Shown: positions 32,101 to 41,750, counted from the stretch's first letter. The stretch: DNA of 64,000 nucleotides from Tritrichomonas musculus (GCA_039105265.1 JAPFFF010000052.1:62001-126000), one strand, 5' to 3'. The notes: generated from the letters alone by a model not told the origin. Translations and numbers: made by a program.

Positions 32101-33715
32101 AGCACAATATTGTATAGGTGTTTTTCATTATGAAGGTAAATATGTTGAACGAGACATTAATAAATCAATTCATTATTTAATACTTGCAGCAAATCAAAAT
32201 CATTTTAGATCACAATATAATCTAGGATGTATTTATTATAGTGGTGCGTATGTTGAACGAGATATTAATAAATCAATTCATTATCTCACACTCGCTGCAA
32301 ATAATTATGATCCAGAAGCACAATTTTGTATAGGTGTTTTTTATTATAAAGGTGAATATGTTCAACTAGACATCAATAAATCAATTCTGTATTTAACACT
32401 AGCAGCAAACCAAAATCATCCAGAAGCACAATTTGATCTTGGTAGCATTTATTTTAATGGTGAATATGTTGAACGAGACATCAATAAAGCAATTCATTAT
32501 TTCACACTTTCTGCTAGTCAAAATCATCCAAAAGCACAATATAATCTCGGAATTATTTATTATGATGGTAGATATGTTCAACGAGACATCAATAAAGTAA
32601 TTCATTATTTAACTCTTGCTGCAAGTCAAAATCATCCAGAAGCACAATATGTCCTTGGTGAAATTTATTATGAAGGTAAATATGTTAAACGAGACATCCA
32701 AAAATCGATTGAATATTTGACCCTCTCAGCGAATCAAAATGATCCAATGGCACAATTTTCTCTTGGTTTTATTTATTATGAAGGTGAATATGTTGAACGA
32801 GATATCAATAAAACAATTCAATATTTAACACTTTCAGCAAATCAAAATTATCCAAGAGCACAATATCATCTTAGCATTATTTATTATAATGATGAATATG
32901 TTGACGAAGACATCGATAAAGCGATTCATTATCTCACACTAGCTGCAAATAATAATCATCCAGAAGCACAATATGAATTAGGCCTAATTTATTATGATGG
33001 AAGAGATGTTCAAAAAGATATTAAAAAAGGCATGTATTTGTTATGTTTGGCATCGAAAAATCGTTGCAAACGTGCACATTTTGTTTGTGGATCTTTGTAT
33101 CATAAGACAAATATTATTAAAGCGATTCATTATTATAAAGAAGGCTCAACATTTAATGATGAACATGCCAAAAATAATCTTGGAGTGATTTATAAAAAAG
33201 GTTTTGAACCTGAAATAACAGCCAAAACAGGGAATGCGATTCCATACTTTGAAGAAGCCATTCGTCAAAAAAAAGATTTTTTGTCAATGTATAACCTTGC
33301 CAACATTTATATTTATGATGAAAATGTTAAACAAGACTTGGACAAGGCAATTAAATTATTAATTAATTCATCACACAAATTTGATCACTCACATGTTTTG
33401 CTATGCATAGCACTTGTTAAGAAATTTGGTTATAATTTAGATGAAATAGAAGATTATATTCAAAAAACCAACCGTGAAAATTCATCTACAAACACACTAC
33501 AAATACGTGAAAGAATGCTTTCCTTGAAATTAAATGATAATGACATTTTCGCAAATCTTTATGAGACTTATCGAGATCAATTATATCTATATGATTATTT
33601 ATATGATGCTGTTCCACATTCTGAATTTATAGAACCAAAAAAAGATTCTGTTGAAAATAGCAAAGCACATCTTATTTCAGAATTATTTTTGGAAGGTTTT
33701 GGAATTGAAATATAA
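29162..33715 (+). CDS. Protein kinase-like/Sel1-repeat protein, 1517 residues
   Basis: Residues 1-190 form a helical domain shared with the gene at 54350. Residues about 199-425 are a kinase domain with a glycine loop LGFGSFFRV, MALKE (ATP-binding Lys), YRDLKPNN (about 313), and DFD in place of DFG (IDFDRLI, about 332), then AAPEIQ. From about 440 to 1340 come roughly 25 Sel1-type repeats of exactly 36 residues (AQYxLGxIYYxGEYVxRDINKAIHYxTLAANQNHP), a solenoid for protein binding, before a Sel1-like, less regular C-terminus. Several repeats are recent duplicates: a 540-bp block (five units, 30541 and 31081) and an 864-bp-offset block (eight units, 31650 and 32514). The His of HRD is Tyr and DFG is DFD; Asp of the loop is kept, so activity is possible. 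It is likely a signalling scaffold. Confidence 0.88.
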   Translation: MSKPSQRRFILKDFLDFIELLRDDTFSFKNEKIKSIIQSFKLYDKVIYSKKYQIDQNIKNSAVILINRIELHKKNNITINFIIVFEETLIILEEEDLNQFLEENSNLPAIFLYKIEDFHNFQKEKNKIESDSIFQEEIENLSTELGMMNINSDYQRIWELINHCIAGYLIKKSYNKSKRNRLSNHNENQDFKNTIIHKDDFVVLRYLGFGSFFRVGLIYHLERCELMALKEPNFLDEEIPRLIEREQRNYSKINHPLLPKWYKSDNNNFIIIEYINGQTLNKIDMKDLNASEVISIIFELIVIVEYFHSKKLIYRDLKPNNIMIDSNKNVVLIDFDRLIPVKYDSDLTTDFQLEYAAPEIQKGEVSIKSDSYSLGKIINYIIDKKKIKTLSDSQNATLDYIIKNCICEDPTKRFLIIDIFFLFYKSFNEMININIDHFPDACFILGFFFYQNEYVERDINKSIHYFTLAANQNHIKAQYYLGDIYYESEYVKRDINKSIYYLTLAANQNDLESQFFLGGIYYNGEYTKRDINKAIHYFTLSANQNHLKAQYTLGSIYLNSEYVQQDINKAIHYLTLASNQNHPEAQYTLGGIYYKGEYVERDIYKSIYYFTLASNQNHPYAQFCLGVFYYRGEYVERDINKSIHYFILAANQNHIKAQYYLGDIYYESEYVKRDINKSIYYLTLAANQNDLESQFFLGGIYYNDEYIKRDVNKAIHYFTLSANQNHLKAQYTLGSIYLNSEYVQQDINKAIHYLTLASNQNHPEAQYTLGGIYYKGEYIERDIYKSIHYFTLASNQNHPEAQYNLGIIYNEGEYVERDINKAIHYFTLAANQNHPKAQYNLGVIYYDGRYVQRDINKAIHYLTLAASQNHPKAQYVLGEIYYEGKYVKRDIQKSIEYLTLSANQNDPMAQFSLGFIYYEGEYVERDINKTIQYLTLSANQNYPRAQYYLGITYYNDEYVDEDIDKAIHYLTLAANNNHPEAQYCIGVFHYEGKYVERDINKSIHYLILAANQNHFRSQYNLGCIYYSGAYVERDINKSIHYLTLAANNYDPEAQFCIGVFYYKGEYVQLDINKSILYLTLAANQNHPEAQFDLGSIYFNGEYVERDINKAIHYFTLSASQNHPKAQYNLGIIYYDGRYVQRDINKVIHYLTLAASQNHPEAQYVLGEIYYEGKYVKRDIQKSIEYLTLSANQNDPMAQFSLGFIYYEGEYVERDINKTIQYLTLSANQNYPRAQYHLSIIYYNDEYVDEDIDKAIHYLTLAANNNHPEAQYELGLIYYDGRDVQKDIKKGMYLLCLASKNRCKRAHFVCGSLYHKTNIIKAIHYYKEGSTFNDEHAKNNLGVIYKKGFEPEITAKTGNAIPYFEEAIRQKKDFLSMYNLANIYIYDENVKQDLDKAIKLLINSSHKFDHSHVLLCIALVKKFGYNLDEIEDYIQKTNRENSSTNTLQIRERMLSLKLNDNDIFANLYETYRDQLYLYDYLYDAVPHSEFIEPKKDSVENSKAHLISELFLEGFGIEI

Positions 33716-34407
33716 AATGAATATCCCAGAAACTAATAAAATGTTAAAGTTCTGCATGCGGAGAAAGTTTTATATCCAAAAATTGAAGTCAGTGAAACTA
33801 ATGATCAAATGCCATATGGCACAGAAATTATAAAATTGAATTATATTATCAAGAATTAAATAGAAATCATACATAATTTGTTCAGTTTTTTTATTACATT
33901 TTATAATTTCAATAAAACAATCTTTTTAGCTGTTTATCATTGAATTGTTTTTTACAAAAAAACCGTCACTCATCCTGCACAATCCGAATTCCTGAAAGCT
34001 GCGATTTTTTTACAAACTTCATTTAGAGTGGAGAAATGTTTCTTTTATCAATTTTTTTTTTTTTTAATATAAATTCATATTTTAATAAATTTTGAATCTA
34101 GTTAGCTAAATATGATTTTTTGTTATCTTTAAACAATCCCATATTTCATTTGCATTATTTTTATTAAATTTTCTAAATCTTTATATAACAATATTTGGGT
34201 GGCATTAGAATCCAGAATTTTAATAATAAAATAAGATTTTAAACCTATTAAATATATGAAATATTTCTTCAAGAAAAGGTATTGGATTTTTTATATGAGG
34301 ATATCGAAGATATTTCATAAAAAAATATTATGACACAAAAAGTGATTTGTTTGATAGATATAAAATTAATATTTATCGGCTCATTCAAAAAATGAAAATA
34401 TTTCAAC
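33716..34407. other. Intergenic region
   Basis: No gene is seen apart from A/T runs. TCATTCAAAA at 34381-34390 may be the Inr for the pseudokinase gene at 34408. Confidence 0.4.
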
Positions 34408-35343
34408 ATGGGTCAAATTCAATCAGGTACAATTATTGACGCATTAAACAAGCAGCAGAGTAAATACTTTATCAAAGCCAAAAAAAATATTTTAGCGAAA
34501 TATCCATGTTTTAAAGGATATCGAAGATTACCTGAAGATAAAATTGTGGATAAAAAAGTTCCTTATGACGAATTACAGTGCTATTTTATTAAACTCCGTC
34601 CAGTTCAAACAGAAAACGACATAAAATTCTTTCAAAGAGAAGAGCAAATTTTACATTTATTTGAAGAGGTTCCCCAAGTCCTCAAAAATGAAAATACAAT
34701 TGATGTTACAGTAAATAATCAAAAATACATTTTAATACCATCTAAATTTTATGTTTTAACTGATGCTTACGAGTATCTTTGGCACGAGATTCATTATATC
34801 GATGAAAAAGTTTTGAAACCTATTGTAATTCAAGCATTAACAATCCTTAAAATTCTTAAAGAATATAAAGTAGTTCATAATGGAATTAAATTTGAAAATT
34901 TCATTGTTGAATCTGCTAATCCTATAAAATTAATTATAACTGATTTTAAATATGCAAAAGTTTTGAAAGATGATGAAAAATCGCATTTTTATGGTGGAAG
35001 CTCACGTTATAAAGCCCCCGAAGTACTTAGAAAGGAAGGTCATGATTATCAAGCAGATATTTGGAGTCTCGGCTGCAATATTTACTCTGCATTTTTCAAC
35101 AAGTATCCATTTGATATAGAGCACGAAGATGAGGAAAGCAGAATTTTGTACAAAATAGAAAACCATAAATTACAGAACATAAATAATGCAGTTTCAGAGG
35201 AAGTTTGGGACGTTATTTCAAAAATGCTCGTTCTTGATCCAAATGAAAGAATTACAGCTGAAGAAGCATTAAATACATCTTGGCTACAAGTTCCTCTGCC
35301 TCCAGCTCCAAATCCCGGCAATATTCATTTAGATGAAAACTAA
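34408..35343 (+). CDS. Putatively myristoylated pseudokinase (CAMK-like fold)
   Basis: The 311-residue protein has a kinase fold in CAMK/CDPK style: ILHLFEEVPQVL (helix C region), a catalytic loop reading VVHNGIKFENFIV, ITDFKYAK, an intact SSRYKAPEVL, DIWSLGCNIY (helix F) and a C-terminal helix LDPNERITAEEALNTSW. The HRD triad is HNG and DFG is DFK, so the catalytic Asp is gone while the metal-binding Asp remains; it should be a pseudokinase. The N-terminus MGQIQSGT fits the N-myristoylation consensus (Gly2, Ser6), pointing to membrane attachment. A Pro-rich tail follows the kinase fold. It is a single gene, with a poly-A run directly after the stop. A regulatory or scaffold role is inferred. 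Confidence 0.8.
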   Translation: MGQIQSGTIIDALNKQQSKYFIKAKKNILAKYPCFKGYRRLPEDKIVDKKVPYDELQCYFIKLRPVQTENDIKFFQREEQILHLFEEVPQVLKNENTIDVTVNNQKYILIPSKFYVLTDAYEYLWHEIHYIDEKVLKPIVIQALTILKILKEYKVVHNGIKFENFIVESANPIKLIITDFKYAKVLKDDEKSHFYGGSSRYKAPEVLRKEGHDYQADIWSLGCNIYSAFFNKYPFDIEHEDEESRILYKIENHKLQNINNAVSEEVWDVISKMLVLDPNERITAEEALNTSWLQVPLPPAPNPGNIHLDEN

Positions 35344-35394
35344 AAAAAAAAAAAAAAAAAAAAAAATAAATGAATAATTATTTTATTTAAATTT

Positions 35395-36410
35395 TTATGC
35401 TGTTATAATTTCATTGTTTTCTTCGTACTTCTCTTTCTTATTTCTAATTAAAGTTGTGATTACTACCAAAGCCACAATGGAAAATACAGCTGCAACTGTA
35501 AATATGATTACAAGTGAATAATCAACTTTTTTGGATGAATTAGTTTGTTTTGTTTCTTTGACATCAAAATCTTGAGAATTCACTTTAAATGAAGCAAACA
35601 ACAATTTGTGTTTTTCAAGCTTCATGTTCAATGCAGCTGTGATGTTTGAATCAAATTTACATGACTTTATTTGAAGTTTAGAATTCTTCAAATCTTTAGC
35701 TAGATAATCGCCATCTATGTGATGCGCATTTGGAGAGAGTTTTCCGATGAAAGTGCATTCTTTAACTTCAACAGGAATTTCATGGTAACTTTCGAGCACG
35801 TAATGGAATGATGAAATCGAACTTTGACCAATTTCAAATAAACAATTTTCATACAAGATGTTTGATTTTGTTTCTTTAATCAAATTTGTTGTACACTTTG
35901 ACAGCCTGCCTCAAATTCTTATAAAACTTGCAATTCATGACATTTCCTGTTTTTATTGTCATGAAAATCGATGCTCGACCAAAGATGACGTCTCCTGCTT
36001 TACTTGGAGTTGAACTTCCTTTGTTTTCAATGAACTGGCATGAAATGATGTCGATCAAACTTTCAGCATGTTTTGAATAGACGTAAAAGGGACCTCCGAA
36101 AGTTGCCTTGCATCCTGTAAACGTAGTGTTTTTGAAGAGAATATTCGCAGGCATTTGGCGATCTTTGACGGAGATGTAGGCATCTTTTAAACGAGAAGAA
36201 TTCACATTTAACATCTTTTAACACCTCCATCGACATTGTAAGTGATGTCCACAAATTCAGAATAGGAAAAATCAAAAAATGAAAGTTCGAGATCTGACCC
36301 ATCAAATGAAATCCTCTTATTTTTCTCACAATTTGTTCCAGGCACCAGTTTAAAAGTAGGTGGTTCTTCAGAAGATGACTGAACAAGCTCAAGAAAGTCA
36401 TTTCAAAAAA
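35395..36410 (-). pseudogene. Right-handed beta-helix surface membrane protein, 3' part
   Basis: Minus-strand pieces encode beta-helix repeats in the style of trichomonad Pmp-like surface proteins (NILFKNTTFTGCKA, GDVIFGRASIF, KSNILYENCLFEIG, VEVKECTFIG) and end with a single membrane helix (YSLVIIFTVAAVFSIVALVV) plus a short basic/acidic tail RNKKEKYEENNEIITA. The pieces lie in different frames with breaks near 35880 and 36210, and an upstream piece (PPTFKLVPGTNCEKNKRI, about 36300-36390) in a third. The 5' half, signal peptide included, is missing. A short upstream stretch (about 36560-36680) with GIHFGLLINDQVF may be another scrap. It is decayed; intact relatives are much longer. Confidence 0.65.
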
Positions 36411-36968
36411 AAGTTTTCTTTTACTTTGAAGAAAAAGGTCTATTCGTCTTCAAAGTGTTGAATGTGAAGGAGATTGTTCAGATTCTTTTTGATCTCTTTG
36501 TTAACAATTATTGATGCCTGTAACTATGAAACCAAAATGAATTCCACAGAAAAAGATTGTTTTTTATTTGCTGCATGTGAACTCTATCTCTAGAGTGGAA
36601 ACTTTTTCGATCATGATTTTAAAGCTAACTGGAGCAAAATTTGTTTTGAAAACCTGATCGTTAATTAAAAGACCAAAATGAATTCCTATGATGATGCCTC
36701 ATAAAATTTTTCAAAAATTATAAAGAAATCGAACAATCAGTATTTTTTAGAAATTTTATTGATATTTAATACTAAATTTTGGTATAAATAAAAGATCCAC
36801 CAAAACAATGATTTTGCTTTTTCAAATTATGCTAATATCATAAAAATGAGGGGAAAAAACACTCAAACAACAGATTATCACTGTGAAATGTATTAAAAAA
36901 AGCATATATTAATTCTGTAGAATATATATAAAAAAAATGTTTATTTCATTTGATATTAAGAAGTTCAT
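36411..36968. other. Intergenic region with possible coding scraps
   Basis: ACCAAAATGAATTCC occurs twice (about 36530 and 36673). The minus strand between them reads as about 40 open codons with protein-like composition, possibly a further remnant of the surface-protein gene. The remainder is A+T-rich. Confidence 0.35.
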
Positions 36969-39900
36969 TCATCTGTATATTGAATCACAAAGGCTAAGTA
37001 AATTATCCAGGTAAATCCTTTTAGATGCTGGCTTGTTAAATGATAAATTGCTCTGTGAAGAGTATTTTTTCTTTTTTGCTACATCAATAGCATCTTCTCC
37101 AGTATAATTAATGTGAGCAAAATCCAAATCATCTCTCTCAAAAAGGACTTCTATATTCTCTTTTGAAGCTTTTTTAATTGCATATATCAAAGGGGTGTCG
37201 CCATTGCTATCAATTTCATTCACACTAATTACATTGAGATCAAGAATTCTCTTTAAAATATTGCTTTTATCTGCCATTGCTGCCAAATGAAGATAAGTTG
37301 TGGTTACTCTTTCAAATTGGAATCTTCTTGTTAAATCAACTTTTCCAGAATTAATTAGGGCATTAAAAGCATCAATATCTGAACTTTCTATAGCAATTTG
37401 AAGTGGGTATTTTCCATTAATATCTGGCAAATCTGGGTTAGCATTATGTTTTACAAGATATTGAAAATAATTTTTTGAATTATATGTGCCCGTAAAAAAA
37501 GATTTCCCATTTGGCAAAAGTGTAGTGAAATCAATTAATTTGGAGTGTTGTTGATCTATTTCATATAATTCTTCAGCAATATCAGTTATAATTGTTTTAT
37601 TGAAAGCAGAATTTTGAAATAATGACATAAAAGCTTTATCTATTTGGCTTTTTGATACATCAAAGTTTGGACTTGTAATAATCTGATGAATGATGTCTTT
37701 GGCAAAACTTCTTGATGCGACCACAAGAAGTGATTCATCCTTTGGTGAGTATATATTAATATCGTTATTAATTAATGGCAGCAATCTGTTGAAAATATCA
37801 ACATAATTATATGAGACAGCAACAAAAATGGCCAAGTTGACTTGTGATTGAATTGGATCAAATCCTGGATGCTGAATAATCATTTCTACCTTTTCAAAAT
37901 TGTTATCTGCAACTGCTTGTGTTAGTGATGTTCCATGTGAATAAAAACCGAAATTTATATACTTTCTTTGTTCATCATTATACGAATATTTATAATTAAC
38001 ATTTAAATCTTTGATTTTAATCATTTTTTTAGCTATTTCGCTATTAGCAATTGAAAATGCATAATCTAGACGACTTTTTTTTGGATCAAATTTTTCATTA
38101 TTGATTATTAAATCAACAATTTTAAAAAAACTACGTTTCACAGCAATCGTAAGTGCAGTTTCATTGTTATGATTACGGAGATTAATGTCTGTACGAGGTG
38201 AATTAACAAGAAGATTAGCCATTTGTATTTGATAACTTTCAATTGCAACCATTAATGCAGTGTTTCCATCACTTTGTTGGCAAAGGTTAACATCACATCG
38301 ATCAGAATTAATTAAAAAAGAAAAAATTTCGTTCCAATTTTTTTGGCAAGCATATGTGAGAAGTGTATATTTATCATTATGGTAGTTTAAGTCAACAATG
38401 TTGGTTTTTAATATTCTTTCAAGTAATTTAATATTTTCAGAATGGAAGAAAAATGAAAATGTATATTTATGCAATATTTCATTCAATTGCCATGCTTCTG
38501 ATTGAATATTATCACCATAAAAGTCAAGTATCAAATTAATTAAATCAATATTATTTTTTTCAATAGCAGTTATAAGTGGTGCCTTATGGCTTTCATAGTA
38601 TAATGATGGATTAATTCCCTGAACAGAGAGAAGTAGCTCAACAATTTCTTTTTTATTTGAACTAACAGCTATGTTTAATGCAGTTCCTTTTTCAGATATT
38701 TTATTGATAAATGAAGGTGAACTATCGTGATCAATAATGATCTTGACTATTTCAATATCTGAATAACTTGTTGCTTCAAATAGAGCATTGTCATATGCAA
38801 CACCTTTTTCTAACAAAAACTTAACAATATCTTTATTTTGTTTTCGAATTGCATCAATCAATATATTCTTTTTAAAGGATTCTATGACAGAATGATTTGC
38901 ATGATCCCACAGTAAAGAAACTGTTTCTATGTTTAAAGAATCAATCATTGAAAAATAGAGACATTCAAAATCATAACAGACATTTTTTTCAATTAGAACT
39001 CGAACAATATCACTCGAAAATGAATCACTTATTGAATTGGTACAAACAACTTTACTATTTTTTTTCAGAAGTAATTCACTTATTATTTTGACAATTTCAA
39101 TGTTACCAATTAAGCAAGCATTGCGCAACAATGAATCATCATCATAATTAATAGGAAAATAGGGAAGTATATGCTCAATATCAACAAATTGCTTGACTAA
39201 ATAATGGAAAATATCTGTTTTACTGTTAAAAAAAGATGATTTGATAAGTAACAAGGCCATTTGGAATGTTATTTTAAATTTCTGCCGAAATTCAGTTTCA
39301 AACATATACTTAATGATATCGGTGTGCTCTCTAATAATTGCATTAATTAATGCATATTCAATGTCATGTTCTTTGATGTTGAATAACGTATAAAGTTTGA
39401 AAATTGAAAGGTTTCCTGAATGAACAGAATCTTTTAAATCAAGAATTTGGAATGGATCATTTAAAAACTGTGGATTATTTTCATTGAATATCAATTCAAA
39501 CAAAAGCTTTGTTAATTCATAATAACCAAATGTTGAAGATATTTGAACAAGTTCTTTAATACTGTCTTTTTTTATTGATGCCAATTTGAGTCCTTTATCA
39601 ATTAATTTTATCAACAAATCAATATTTCCACTTTTAACAACAAATAATAAAGCAGAATAATTAAAAGTATCGAAATTATGAGTAAAAAAGTAATCGAAAA
39701 TATCATTTTGATGCTTCAATATGATCGGGATAATTGGATTTATGATATCTAGAGTTAATGATGATGATTGCCAATTATTTTCTGTAGATGGTTTTATTGC
39801 TTGATAAACCAACTCAATTATTTCTTTATTTTGACCAAAAATGGCATATGGACGCATATTATTACTTATTGAATTAGGTTTTATCGATAATAAATATTTA

Positions 39901-41255
39901 AAACAATTCACAGATCCATATGCTGCTGAATACTTAATTAAATCCGTATTTCCATTGTAAATAAATGATTCAAACATATTAAATGGAACTACGATATATT
40001 GTCCAGAAAATGATTTTAATTTATTAACATCATCATGTCTGAGTGCTAAAGCGAGTTCATCATCTGGTTCTCCGCTTTCCCTCATTTTTTTAAATCCGTC
40101 AATGTTATCTGGATAGTATTTTCTTATAAATTCTTTTAAACGACCTCTATTCCAAAAGCAAATAGATTCAATTAATTGATTAAAACTGTATTTTTTTATC
40201 TCAATTAATTCAGGGAAAAACCAAATAATTGAATTGTTAAGCCATTCTTTGTTAAAATAATTATTATTATTATCATTATTTTGGTATGAAAAAGTAGGCA
40301 TGAACATATTATGATTTGGAGAAAGTAGTTTCGAACATTTGTTGCATTGAATGCTTTTATGAATTTGCTCAACAATGTCTTCTTTAGAAATGATTGATTT
40401 TTGATTTAGTAGATAAATGAATGAGCAATTTAAAAGATTGCATCCAATGTTGTTTAATAAACTCTTGGTTAAAAATGGAAGTAAAATGTTCAATTGATTA
40501 TTTTCTGAATAACTTTTGTCTAATAGCATCATTAGATCAAATAAGAATGGATGTAAAGAAGCATCGCTATAAATGACTTGAATGATACAAGCTGCCAATT
40601 CTTCAACATTTTCAGTAGTTTGTGACCATTTCGAACTAACAATCAATTCGTTAATTATTTCAATCTTCAATTTTTTTCGATTGTACAGATATTCAAAAAG
40701 TTGAGTGATTGTATTTATATTTGGTCGTTCTTTGTTAATAATTTGAACATTGAACATGTAATCATTGACTAGTTTATCAATTAACTCAGAAAGGCAAACT
40801 ATTTGTAAATCTTGAGATATCTTTTTGAGCAATTGAAAATTCTGAGGTTGAATAATAATTGAATTATAATTAAAAAAGTCGCATACCAATTGAAATTCGT
40901 TATTTTCATCTTCAAAATCATAAATATACTTATTAACATTTGCATTTTCTTTAATTTGGTTAAAAATTGTATTTGATGATGCAACTCCATAAAAGTTGCA
41001 TTTGTATTCTGACTTTTTGGTAGTTATTGAAAATTCTTTTGGAATTACTGTTTGAAGAAATTTTATAAATGAATTTTTATCTATAAAAAGTGTATATCTT
41101 CCAAAATCATTAAAATTGCAACTTTTATCAAAATTGGTAATGAAATTTGGAAAACATTTTAATTTTAAAGCTGATATAATTTTGTTAAGAATTAAAAGAT
41201 CACTCATAGAAAAAGAAACTTGCTCTCCATTATAAAGTTGTTCGACTTTTCTCAT
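36969..41255 (-). CDS. Large ankyrin-repeat protein (DUF3447 type), main part
   Basis: The 1428-codon frame starts with the latter part of a BTB-like N-terminal domain (GEQVSFSMSDLLILNKIISALK, then a second similar module around residues 35-150). After a helical linker (about 150-330), ankyrin repeats run from about 440 to the end. Clear units include GNTALMVAIESYQIQMANLL, NETALTIAVKRSFFKIVDLI, GKYPLQIAIESSDIDAFNAL and GDTPLIYAIKKASKENIEVL. These are protein-interaction scaffolds, one of the largest families in trichomonads. It has no signal peptide or membrane segment. The true start is probably at 41531: the frame upstream is continuous except for one TAG (41265-41267). If that stop is respected, the Met at 41253-41255 would be used. 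Confidence 0.85.
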   Translation of the reverse strand: MRKVEQLYNGEQVSFSMSDLLILNKIISALKLKCFPNFITNFDKSCNFNDFGRYTLFIDKNSFIKFLQTVIPKEFSITTKKSEYKCNFYGVASSNTIFNQIKENANVNKYIYDFEDENNEFQLVCDFFNYNSIIIQPQNFQLLKKISQDLQIVCLSELIDKLVNDYMFNVQIINKERPNINTITQLFEYLYNRKKLKIEIINELIVSSKWSQTTENVEELAACIIQVIYSDASLHPFLFDLMMLLDKSYSENNQLNILLPFLTKSLLNNIGCNLLNCSFIYLLNQKSIISKEDIVEQIHKSIQCNKCSKLLSPNHNMFMPTFSYQNNDNNNNYFNKEWLNNSIIWFFPELIEIKKYSFNQLIESICFWNRGRLKEFIRKYYPDNIDGFKKMRESGEPDDELALALRHDDVNKLKSFSGQYIVVPFNMFESFIYNGNTDLIKYSAAYGSVNCFKYLLSIKPNSISNNMRPYAIFGQNKEIIELVYQAIKPSTENNWQSSSLTLDIINPIIPIILKHQNDIFDYFFTHNFDTFNYSALLFVVKSGNIDLLIKLIDKGLKLASIKKDSIKELVQISSTFGYYELTKLLFELIFNENNPQFLNDPFQILDLKDSVHSGNLSIFKLYTLFNIKEHDIEYALINAIIREHTDIIKYMFETEFRQKFKITFQMALLLIKSSFFNSKTDIFHYLVKQFVDIEHILPYFPINYDDDSLLRNACLIGNIEIVKIISELLLKKNSKVVCTNSISDSFSSDIVRVLIEKNVCYDFECLYFSMIDSLNIETVSLLWDHANHSVIESFKKNILIDAIRKQNKDIVKFLLEKGVAYDNALFEATSYSDIEIVKIIIDHDSSPSFINKISEKGTALNIAVSSNKKEIVELLLSVQGINPSLYYESHKAPLITAIEKNNIDLINLILDFYGDNIQSEAWQLNEILHKYTFSFFFHSENIKLLERILKTNIVDLNYHNDKYTLLTYACQKNWNEIFSFLINSDRCDVNLCQQSDGNTALMVAIESYQIQMANLLVNSPRTDINLRNHNNETALTIAVKRSFFKIVDLIINNEKFDPKKSRLDYAFSIANSEIAKKMIKIKDLNVNYKYSYNDEQRKYINFGFYSHGTSLTQAVADNNFEKVEMIIQHPGFDPIQSQVNLAIFVAVSYNYVDIFNRLLPLINNDINIYSPKDESLLVVASRSFAKDIIHQIITSPNFDVSKSQIDKAFMSLFQNSAFNKTIITDIAEELYEIDQQHSKLIDFTTLLPNGKSFFTGTYNSKNYFQYLVKHNANPDLPDINGKYPLQIAIESSDIDAFNALINSGKVDLTRRFQFERVTTTYLHLAAMADKSNILKRILDLNVISVNEIDSNGDTPLIYAIKKASKENIEVLFERDDLDFAHINYTGEDAIDVAKKKKYSSQSNLSFNKPASKRIYLDNLLSLCDSIYR

Positions 41256-41264
41256 AATATTGTG

Positions 41265-41531
41265 CTAATCTTCCATAATAAGGCTTATTTCTTTAGTATC
41301 AAATAGTTTTGGTTCTGAGCTTGATCCTTTGATCATATAAGAATTAAATTTATAAGATCCATTTTGCATATTTATCGTGAAATCTTTAATAAGAAAAGAA
41401 AAAGGATTAAAAGATTGATGGTCTAGTAAATTTATATCTTGAGTTGAATCATTCGTGCATTGGTTGATATCATTAAATTTAATCAAGTCTTGGGGAAATA
41501 TATTATGCGAAAAACCTGAGTTTAATGCCAT
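41265..41531 (-). CDS. N-terminal BTB-like segment of the ankyrin gene, ended by TAG
   Basis: 88 codons (MALNSGFSHNIFPQDLIKF...) end in ...SLIMED-TAG. The next codons, HNIMRKVEQLYNGEQ, are in the same frame as the 1428-codon ankyrin frame. FTINMQNGSYKFNSYMIKGS followed by an alpha-helical EQLYNGEQVSF is the usual N-terminal BTB-like module of this family, so the two pieces are one gene. The stop replaces what would be CAG (Gln) by a single C-to-T change. It could be a nonsense allele, a read-through site or an error in the sequence. Confidence 0.7.
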   Translation of the reverse strand: MALNSGFSHNIFPQDLIKFNDINQCTNDSTQDINLLDHQSFNPFSFLIKDFTINMQNGSYKFNSYMIKGSSSEPKLFDTKEISLIMED

Positions 41532-41670
41532 TTTGGTATTAGATAAACTGAGAAACTTTTTGAATTTTTATGAGATTTATTTCAAAAAGTTTAAATTTAA
41601 ATTGATTAAAAAATATGGTTATCCATAAAACTTTTACTTATTAATTTAAATGTTTTTTAAAGTTAAGCCA

Positions 41671-41741
41671 TCGCTGGTAGTGTAATGGTATCATGTAGGA
41701 TTGTCGTTCCTGTGACCCGGGTCCGATTCCCGGCCAGCGAG
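41671..41741 (+). tRNA. tRNA-Asp (GTC)
   Basis: The acceptor stem TCGCTGG/CCAGCGA (7 bp), D stem GTG/CAT, anticodon stem TAGGA/TCCTG with loop TTGTCGT (anticodon GTC), and T stem CCGGG/CCCGG are all present; 41741 is the discriminator G. The T loop reads TCCGATT where TTCGATT is near-universal, so base 55 is C and not the usual U (pseudouridine). The B box is GGTCCGATTCC. No CCA is encoded and there is no intron. A run of nine T follows directly. Confidence 0.9.
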
Positions 41742-41750
41742 TTTTTTTTT
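41742..41750 (+). terminator. RNA polymerase III terminator
   Basis: A T9 run begins immediately after the discriminator base of tRNA-Asp. Confidence 0.85.
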
